This document shows, piece by piece, positions 23,610 through 30,045 of a stretch of 30,045 nucleotides of DNA. Source of the DNA: Geobacter sp. UBA698. GTDB lineage: Bacteria; Desulfobacterota; Desulfuromonadia; Geobacterales; Pseudopelobacteraceae. Positions within the stretch are counted from its first letter, which is position 1. Every line of letters starts with the position of its first letter. The notes under the pieces are model-generated. The model did not search any database and was not told the DNA's origin. It saw only the letters and a list, made by a program, of their open reading frames with translations. The position numbers were made by a program, and so were the translations under genes. Where the stretch lies: positions 10,814 to 40,858 of the forward strand of contig DBMM01000016.1 in assembly GCA_002298925.1 (NCBI GenBank). Direction: 5' to 3'.

Positions 23610-24938
23610 CTAACTACCTGAAATGGGCCAGCCTGTTTCAAGGCCGGGCGGAAAAAAGTTCTCCCTGGTGCGGTTGTAATACCCGAATTGCAGGCGGGGG
23701 AACTCCTTTTTCAGGCGCTGCAGCAGCTGGTACATGCCGATCCCTTTTCCGCGCGCCCCCATTTCACGATTGTAGTAGTCAGGGTCGATGGACAGGTTGC
23801 GCATCTGGATCATGTCCAGGCCGGTGTCGGCCACGAAGCGCAGCAACGCTTCAACCTCCTCCGGGGCGTCGCTGACGCCGGGCGAGACCAGGTAGTTGAT
23901 CATGGTGAAACGGCCGGCGTCTTTTGCGATTTGCACCGAGCGCAGCACATCGCCGAAGCTGTAGCCTTTGGGGCGGTAGTAACGGTTGTAGAGCTCCTCG
24001 CGTACCGAGTTCATCGAGAAACGGAAGGAATCCATGCCGCTGTCGCACAAAAGCTGGATCCGGTCCGGCAGGGAACCGTTGGAATTGAAATTGACCGTGC
24101 CGCGGCTGGTGGCCCGCTTCAGGCGGCGGGTGGCCTCGGCGATCGTGTCGCCCTGCAGGATCGGATCCCCCTCGCACCCCTGGCCGTAGGAGACGATGGC
24201 CTGCTCGGCCTGCTCCAGATGCGGTTGGGCGATCTCGCAGATCTCCTCCGGGGTGGGGACGAAGCTGATTCGCTCGTGGTTGGAGGGGCAGCACTCCGAG
24301 GGTTGCAGGCTGATGCACCCCAGGCAGGCCGAGTTGCAGACCGGCGAGGTCGGCAGCGGCGCCTCCCAGCGGCGGTAGAAGAGGTTTTTGGCGGCAAAGC
24401 AGTGGTAGTCCAGGGCACAGCGTGACAACTGCTCCAGCAGGCGGTTGCCGGGCATCTCCTGCAGTCTCTTGGTTACCAGCGGATCCAGGGTACGGTCGTC
24501 GTAGTTGCAGGGGTCCCAGTTGCTGTTGGCATCGACCCTGGTGGCAGCCACCACGAAGCAGTCCCGTTCCTCATCCCAGCCCACGGCGGTGTAGGACCAG
24601 AGCGGCAGGTGGGTGGTCTTGCCGGCGTAGTCGCAGGCCGGCAGCAGGGTGCGCACATAGCCGGGGGCCATGAAGGCGGCCACGGCCTGGATGCGCTGGC
24701 TCCGGCGCCCTTCGCGGACCGCGTCCAGGGTGATGAACATCTTCTTGCGGTTATCCCAGGCGATGGGCGCCATGGCCGGCATGGTGAAGAGCTTGCTCCC
24801 CTCGGGCAGCGGTATCAGTTCGATGTCTTCGGGCAGTACCGCTTCATTGGCGCTCATGCCGGCCATGAAGAGGTCGGGATGATCGAAGATGTTTCCTTTG
24901 GCGTCTGCGTAGAGCATTTTGGGCTGGTTGTTCTTCAC
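23610..24938 (-). CDS. Radical SAM protein of unknown substrate
   Basis: A 442-residue protein with the radical SAM iron-sulfur motif CNSACLGC (Cys201, 205, 208 from the GTG start), followed by extra cysteines (SECCPSN) and a glycine-rich SYGQGCEGDP strand that fits the SAM-binding GGE-like position. The first 190 residues are an unusual N-terminal region with KMLYADAKGNIFDHPDL and several cysteines and tryptophans. The C-terminal half follows the TIM-barrel pattern (NFNSNGSLPDRIQLLCDSG, FRFSMNSV, INYLVSPGVSD). GTG 24938 is preferred because GGAG lies 6 nt upstream; ATG 24968 is in frame but lacks a site. It stands alone, with no maturation target nearby. Its last 80 bp are duplicated at 19521. 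Enzyme class is sure, reaction unknown. Confidence 0.88.
   Translation of the reverse strand: MKNNQPKMLYADAKGNIFDHPDLFMAGMSANEAVLPEDIELIPLPEGSKLFTMPAMAPIAWDNRKKMFITLDAVREGRRSQRIQAVAAFMAPGYVRTLLPACDYAGKTTHLPLWSYTAVGWDEERDCFVVAATRVDANSNWDPCNYDDRTLDPLVTKRLQEMPGNRLLEQLSRCALDYHCFAAKNLFYRRWEAPLPTSPVCNSACLGCISLQPSECCPSNHERISFVPTPEEICEIAQPHLEQAEQAIVSYGQGCEGDPILQGDTIAEATRRLKRATSRGTVNFNSNGSLPDRIQLLCDSGMDSFRFSMNSVREELYNRYYRPKGYSFGDVLRSVQIAKDAGRFTMINYLVSPGVSDAPEEVEALLRFVADTGLDMIQMRNLSIDPDYYNREMGARGKGIGMYQLLQRLKKEFPRLQFGYYNRTRENFFPPGLETGWPISGS
23626..23707. repeat. 82-bp direct repeat, right copy
   Basis: This is the 3' coding end of the radical SAM gene, matching 19521-19602 at 73 of 82 positions. The differences are spread through the unit. 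Confidence 0.9.
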
Positions 24939-25090
24939 GGTGGCTCCTTCAGTAATATTCTTCGGCAAAAAACGGCAGATCGCTCACCAGGCTGACACTC
25001 CCGATCAAGCGGGGAACGCGGCGGGATGAAAAACGGATCAGCTGGCTGCGGGTGACAGCCTTCACGGTTATAGGATCGGGAGCGATTTAG

Positions 25091-25117
25091 AAGGTTCGGA
25101 AGGTTCGAAAGGTGCGT
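25091..25117. repeat. Three 9-bp tandem repeats
   Basis: AAGGTTCGG, AAGGTTCGA and AAGGTGCGT lie end to end in the gap between the VKOR fusion and the radical SAM gene. The last unit overlaps the inverted repeat at 25114. Confidence 0.6.
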
Positions 25118-25152
25118 TGAATACCACGGCCGTCGCCGCAGGCATTCAACGC
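25114..25152. repeat. Intergenic inverted repeat downstream of the VKOR fusion gene
   Basis: GCGTTGAAT (25114-25122) and ATTCAACGC (25144-25152) are perfectly complementary over 9 bp with a GC-rich 21-nt interior that can pair further. It starts 22 nt past the VKOR fusion stop on the minus strand. No T-run follows, so it may be a weak terminator, an RNA-stabilising stem or a dispersed repeat. Confidence 0.5.
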
Positions 25153-25173
25153 GGTAGTTTTTCAACAGCGGGT

Positions 25174-26201
25174 CTAGTGGCCGACCTCATTGATGGCGGC
25201 TTTGACCGACTGTTCGTTGATCTGGTTGTCTCCCACCAGCATCTTGGTCTTTTTCGTTTTGGAATTTGTCACAACCACCGTCGGCGTTGATGTTACATTG
25301 AAGCCCCGATACACGGTCAGATTGGACTGCATGCCGTAAAGGGTGTCGGCGTAGCTGACCTGGCGCAGTTTGACCCCCAGCGGCGCCACGGCGGCCTGCA
25401 CATCGCTCTCGCTGGGGGTTTTGGTCTTGAGCGCCAGTGCCGACAGGGCCTTGCGCAGGCTCAGGTACTTGTCCTTTTCAAAGGAAAGGAACTGCAGGTT
25501 GTAGGGGGTGAAGTTGAGGGTTTCCTTGTGGATGGGGAAGTCGACAAAGCTGACCTTGACCGATTTGGCCAGGTCAGGAACCATCTTTTCGATGGCCGGT
25601 TCAATCTGGCGACAGGCCGGACAGAACCAGTCGCTGACGATGTAGACGGTGGTCGCACTGGAGGCCTTGCCCAGAAACAGGTCCAGTTCGGCGGCATCGG
25701 CTTTTTTGTTGATGCCCAGAATCGCGCTGGAAAGGCCGATGGCAAAGAATGCGACAATGGTTATACAATACAAAAGTTTCGTTTTCATGGATGCTCCCTC
25801 TGCGGTGTAGTTTTGGAATGTCTCCCAGCTGACGACGCAACAGGCCAGGAAAACCACCGAGGCGATGCTCAGGCAGACCGGGCACCACTGGCCGATCTCG
25901 TACTTCTGAATCCAGATGAAATGCATTTCGGCGCCGGCCGAGGCGAACAGCAGCACGACTGGCAGCAGCCTGCTCCAGTCCCGGCGTCGGCGCAAGGCCA
26001 CGCTGCAGACCAGCATAACAAAAAAACCGATGCCGAACCAGCCGAAATCCATGCCAAAAATCTGGTATTGACCTGTCATGCTGCACGCCGAGCATATCTT
26101 GAGCTGCGAAACGATTGACAGCGCCAGACCGGCCAGTGCGGTCAGCCAGATCAGGATGGCCGGTGCATTCTTTTCAATGGTGCCTTGCATGTTCATCTCC
26201 A

Positions 26202-26202
<1 letters not shown>
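25174..26202 (-). CDS. VKOR-DsbA-like fusion, disulfide bond formation protein
   Basis: A 342-residue fusion. Residues 1-165 form a vitamin K epoxide reductase domain with about five helices (14-33, 52-70, 79-97, 107-125, 142-160). It has the outer pair Cys37/Cys40 (KICSAC) and the quinone-side pair Cys107/Cys110 (GQWCPVC). Residues 170-342 form a periplasmic DsbA-like thioredoxin domain with Cys194/Cys197 in DWFCPACRQI and a cis-proline loop TSTPTVVV. By family, the thioredoxin part oxidises client proteins and the VKOR part passes the electrons to quinone, replacing DsbB. Its ATG overlaps the stop of the sigma-54 activator gene (TGATG at 26200-26204), so it is the last gene of that coupled unit. 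The link to a dedicated two-component pair is unusual. Confidence 0.92.
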
Positions 26203-27571
<1,369 letters not shown>

Positions 27572-27575
<4 letters not shown>

Positions 27576-28684
27576 GATGCTTCTCTAGCGGAATCGTCCG
27601 GCACCGGCAGGCTGACCGTAACGGTTGTGCCCAGGCCGGACGTGCTTTCCACGGACAGACTGCCGCCATGCCCCTCGATGATTTTTTTGGTGATGGCCAG
27701 CCCCAGGCCGGTTCCATTTTCCTTGGTTGTGAAGAAAGGTTCGAAGATCCGCGCCAGGTCGGCATTGTCGATGCCGGGGCCGCTGTCGCAGAAGGAGATC
27801 GCGTAGTTGTCGTCGTCGGATTTGGTGGTGATGGTGACGCTGCCGCCGGCCGGCGTGGCCTGCAGGGCGTTGATGACGATGTTCAGAAACGCCTGGCGCA
27901 GCTTTTCGCCGTCGGCCCGGACAACCGCACCGGCCGGTGCATGGTTCAGCACCAGTGAGACCCCCCGCTCCCTGGCGTCGTTAGCTACCAGGGTGGCAAT
28001 GGTTTCCAGTTCTTCCTGCAGCCGACAGGAATGTATCCGGGACGGTTGCTGGCGAGCCATGCGCAGGAAGTCCTCCACCACCCGGTTCAGGCGTTCGGTC
28101 TCCTTGATCTGGATCTCGATGAATTCATGCTTGGGATCGCCGGGGAGGTAGTCGTCCCGCAAGATCTCGGCCGTGCCCCGGATCGAGCCCAGCGGGTTCC
28201 TGATCTCATGGGCCAGTACCGCCGCCATCTCACCCAGGGTGGAGAGCTTTTCCGAACGGCGCAGCTGCTCCTCGATGGCGATGATTCGCTCGGACTGGGC
28301 CTGCAGCTTGCTGTAGGATTCCTCCAGCCCTTCGGCGGTTTTCTGCAGCTCAAGGCTCCGTTCGCGTTCGCGCTGCGACAGCAGGCCGGTTACGCCGCCG
28401 ACGATATTGTAGATGACGATCTCCAGATACTTCTCGATCTCGACCGCAAACTCGCCGCCCCACTGGAAGAGGATGTGTGGCGCGTAGGCCACGCTGACCG
28501 CCAGAGAACAGGCCAGGCCTCCTCGCAGGCCGAACCAGAGTCCGGCCAGGATGATCGGCAGGTAGTAAAGTCGCTGAAAGATGTCATGCAGATAGGGGAG
28601 GTGCAGCGGCGTCAGATAGTGCAGCAGGCTGATGCCGAGGATCGAGAAGGCTACTATGCCGATACGCAGGACGGATGGTTTCAT
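27572..28684 (-). CDS. Membrane sensor histidine kinase, partner of the NtrC-type regulator
   Basis: A 370-residue kinase. Three to four helices lie in the first 105 residues (about 6-23, 38-53, 57-72, 88-103) with almost no periplasmic loop, so it probably senses something in or near the membrane or the cytoplasm, not through a large extracellular domain. A coiled stretch (105-145) follows, then HisKA with His159 in VLAHEIRNPLGSI and an HATPase core with NIVINALQAT, DSGPGID and GTGLGLAIT. This NtrB/AtoS-like form commonly pairs with NtrC-type activators, and the activator gene overlaps its 3' end by 4 nt. The start follows the DUF2318 gene by 52 nt. Confidence 0.93.
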
Positions 28685-28736
28685 CGCTCTGTTATAACTC
28701 AGTTTTCACCCTTCCACAACCATCCCATGGTTCCAT

Positions 28737-29201
28737 TCAGAAAAACCTGGCCCCGCTTTTCAGGTCGCTGACATTGATGAGGAGCGAGGCGCTGCTGACC
28801 TTGCTGGGCAGATAGGAGGGGTTGCAGCCGCCGACTTCGTGGGGACCGATCCGGTCAATGGCGAAACGTTTGTTGCAGTTCTTGCAGGTCATGGAGGTGC
28901 CGGACTGTTCGTAGCCCTTCTTGTCCCGGTAGCAGACATCGCACGCGTCAAAGGCGGTCCGGAAACCGCCGTCGGCCGCCTTGACCACGAAAAAGGAGAT
29001 CTCCTTGCCCCCCTCCTCAAACTTGAAGAAGCGGGCTTTGCCGTCGGCCAGCTTGGAGACCGGAATCGTCACAACGCTCCCGTTCGCCTTGACCTTCTCG
29101 TATTTGCCCAGCGAGAAGGCGAATACTCCGCTGGCTACGATCAATAGTGCCATAATGGCAACAGCTGCCCACACCACCTGTTTTTTCAGATTTACCGCCA
29201 T
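28737..29201 (-). CDS. DUF2318 membrane-anchored cysteine-rich protein
   Basis: A 154-residue protein with an N-terminal helix (10-30) and a soluble domain outside the membrane. The DUF2318 cysteine pattern is complete: Cys87/Cys90 (DACDVCY), Cys106/Cys109 (CKNCNKRF) and Cys126 in VGGCNP, plus the RIGPHEVGGC segment. This family was once annotated as predicted Fe-S membrane protein; the cysteines probably bind a metal or cluster, but the ligand is not proven. GGAGACGACAA before the ATG is a good ribosome site. It lies 29 nt after the HMA-domain gene and ahead of the kinase gene, so it may be part of the signal-sensing or metal-handling machinery. Confidence 0.9.
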   Translation of the reverse strand: MAVNLKKQVVWAAVAIMALLIVASGVFAFSLGKYEKVKANGSVVTIPVSKLADGKARFFKFEEGGKEISFFVVKAADGGFRTAFDACDVCYRDKKGYEQSGTSMTCKNCNKRFAIDRIGPHEVGGCNPSYLPSKVSSASLLINVSDLKSGARFF

Positions 29202-29230
29202 TTGTCGTCTCCTTTTGATGTGACACCATC

Positions 29231-29653
29231 TTAGCTCTGTTTCTTGGTGTTGCAGCCGCCCTTGCCTCCGCAGCAGCCCGAACCCTGGGGGGCTTTTTTG
29301 CCGATCTCCCTCCCGGTGATCTCTCTGAACTGCTCCAGGGTCAGCACGGCATGCACCTTGCTGTCAAAGCCGCTGTTTTTGACCTTTGCCGCCAGGCTTT
29401 CCGGTTTGACGCTCTTGGTGTCATAGCCCACAATGACCCAGCCCCCCTCAACGTCAACCTCGGTGGCGGCGACTCCTTTCAGCTTTTCCAACGCCTGGCT
29501 GATCTTGCTGGAGCAGCTTCCGCAGGTCATGCCGGATGTTTTCAGGACAGCTACCGAATCGGCGGTCGCCCCGACCCTGACGTACATGGCCAGAACAGTC
29601 AGCACGACAGCCACCAGCAGCAGCAGTACAGAATTTATCATTTTACTCTTCAT
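29231..29653 (-). CDS. Membrane-anchored heavy-metal-associated (HMA) domain protein
   Basis: A 140-residue protein. An N-terminal helix (8-24) anchors it or serves as a signal. The HMA domain (about 32-105) has the copper or mercury-type motif SGMTCGSCS with Cys44 and Cys47 and the usual ferredoxin-like pattern ending NSGFDSKV. A cysteine-rich tail GSGCCGGKGGCN (Cys127, 128, 134) is added at the C-terminus. HMA domains bind soft metals and pass them on. ATG 29653 has GGAG 9 nt upstream; a TTG start 15 codons earlier is in frame but less likely because it would put a polar stretch before the helix. It is the first gene behind the candidate sigma-54 promoter at 29704-29719. Confidence 0.9.
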   Translation of the reverse strand: MKSKMINSVLLLLVAVVLTVLAMYVRVGATADSVAVLKTSGMTCGSCSSKISQALEKLKGVAATEVDVEGGWVIVGYDTKSVKPESLAAKVKNSGFDSKVHAVLTLEQFREITGREIGKKAPQGSGCCGGKGGCNTKKQS

Positions 29654-29703
29654 GGACCCAGTCTCCGGAATGTGTTTGCATATTCTGCAGTTCAGCAAGT
29701 TAC

Positions 29704-29719
29704 ATCAAGAAACGTGCCA
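29704..29719 (-). promoter_or_regulatory. Candidate sigma-54 promoter of the HMA-DUF2318-kinase-NtrC-VKOR operon
   Basis: On the minus strand TGGCAC (29719-29714), GTTTC and TTGAT (29708-29704) match the -24/-12 consensus TGGCAC-N5-TTGCW except for one base in the -12 (A for C). The GG-to-GA distance is the required 10 nt. Transcription would start near 29693, 40 nt before ATG 29653. The operon itself encodes a sigma-54 activator. Confidence 0.6.
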
Positions 29720-29788
29720 CGTGGCCGGTTGACTGATAATGTGATGTTATTGCAGGATAATGCTGTCGCCGCGCTTTCGATGCGGCAT

Positions 29789-29816
29789 GATGGTTGAAGA
29801 ATATTCGACATCCATC
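29789..29816. promoter_or_regulatory. Candidate enhancer (UAS) palindrome for the NtrC-type activator
   Basis: A 28-bp imperfect palindrome is centred on GAATATTC (29799-29806), with outer arms GATGG and CCATC; 11 of 14 base pairs match. It lies about 84 bp upstream of the -24 element, a usual distance for NtrC-family binding sites. Only one copy is seen, whereas two are common. Confidence 0.5.
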
Positions 29817-29884
29817 GTAGACTATTCGTCATCGCCAAAGGCAAGAGGAGCAAAGATGTTTTTACTGCATTGGATTATTTATTG

Positions 29885-29914
29885 TTGACATAATTCAGAT
29901 GCCGATGGTATAAA
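29885..29914 (+). promoter_or_regulatory. Sigma-70 promoter upstream of tRNA-Asn
   Basis: TTGACA at 29885-29890 and TATAAA at 29909-29914 are 18 nt apart and face right. The tRNA starts about 76 nt after the expected start site. Confidence 0.6.
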
Positions 29915-29996
29915 CCCGCTTACCTTTTGGCTGACCGAACGTTTCCCCCGGGTGTCAATCATCTAGTAGAAACATTTAACGCCAAACGGGAAATAT

Positions 29997-30045
29997 TCCC
30001 CAATAGCTCAGTTGGTAGAGCAGGTGACTGTTAATCACCTTGTCC
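29997..30045 (+). tRNA. tRNA-Asn (GTT), 3' end outside window
   Basis: The acceptor strand TCCCCAA is followed by TA, the D-arm GCTC-AGTTGGTA-GAGC, and the anticodon arm GGTGA-CTGTTAA-TCACC with perfect 5-bp stem and anticodon GTT. The sequence ends in the variable loop; T-arm and acceptor 3' strand lie beyond the window. Confidence 0.93.

Larger units (their letters stand above)
29654..29996. other. Intergenic regulatory region between the HMA operon and tRNA-Asn
   Basis: This 343-nt gap holds control signals and no gene that I can support. Facing left are the sigma-54-like promoter and its upstream palindrome; facing right is a sigma-70 promoter for the tRNA. A 10-codon ORF at 29855-29887 (MFLLHWIIYC) follows GAGGAG, but it is too short to judge. 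Confidence 0.7.

Noticed and set aside
29855..29887. Ten-codon ORF MFLLHWIIYC as a leader peptide
   Set aside because: It has a fair ribosome site but ends inside the tRNA promoter region, with no attenuator structure or regulated gene after it.

Overview
The window looks like a chromosomal segment of a GC-rich, Gram-negative anaerobe. Many multi-sensor hybrid histidine kinases, a VKOR-thioredoxin fusion, a selenocysteine gene (selA), an RND pump, an NtrC-type activator with a matching sigma-54 site, and periplasmic redox proteins together suggest a Desulfuromonadia/Geobacterales relative (Geobacter, Trichlorobacter or Pelobacter propionicus type). That placement is inference from gene content and codon style only.

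Layout. Positions 1-2088 (minus strand): a JAMM/MPN-domain protein cut by the left edge, a SagB-type nitroreductase and a small DMT/YdcZ-type membrane protein. Positions 2346-7857 (plus): an RND efflux adaptor and pump, a MarR regulator, and a periplasmic YceI protein. The MarR and YceI genes carry nearly the same palindromic box in their promoters. Positions 8106-8579: an unrecognised two-helix membrane protein. Positions 8667-13168 (minus): a compact likely operon of GntR regulator, selA, ispD, a REC-histidine kinase and a DsbC-like thioredoxin protein, with a readable sigma-70 promoter and overlapping operator, ending at a shared terminator. Positions 13395-16219 (plus): a TrkA-type K+ channel with an unusual filter, a sugar-phosphate isomerase-like TIM barrel and a galE-like epimerase, closed by a strong bidirectional terminator. 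Positions 16305-19337 (minus): a large hybrid sensor kinase.

Positions 19338-23640 are visibly AT-richer than their surroundings. They hold a second, BvgS-like hybrid kinase and a decayed IS256-family transposase, and are bounded by two 82-bp direct repeats. Each repeat is the 3' end of the same radical SAM gene: one belongs to the intact gene at 23610-24938, the other is a leftover fragment at about 19521-19616. This is the clearest sign of insertion and rearrangement in the window.

Positions 25174-29653 (minus) form a tightly packed five-gene unit: membrane-anchored HMA metallochaperone-like protein, DUF2318 cysteine protein, membrane histidine kinase, NtrC-family sigma-54 activator, and a VKOR-DsbA fusion. 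Upstream lie a candidate sigma-54 promoter (29704-29719) and, about 85 bp further up, a 28-bp imperfect palindrome at a typical enhancer distance. I read this as a self-regulated metal/thiol redox-sensing operon, and it is my best candidate for an undescribed system. A tRNA-Asn gene begins at 29997 and is cut by the right edge.
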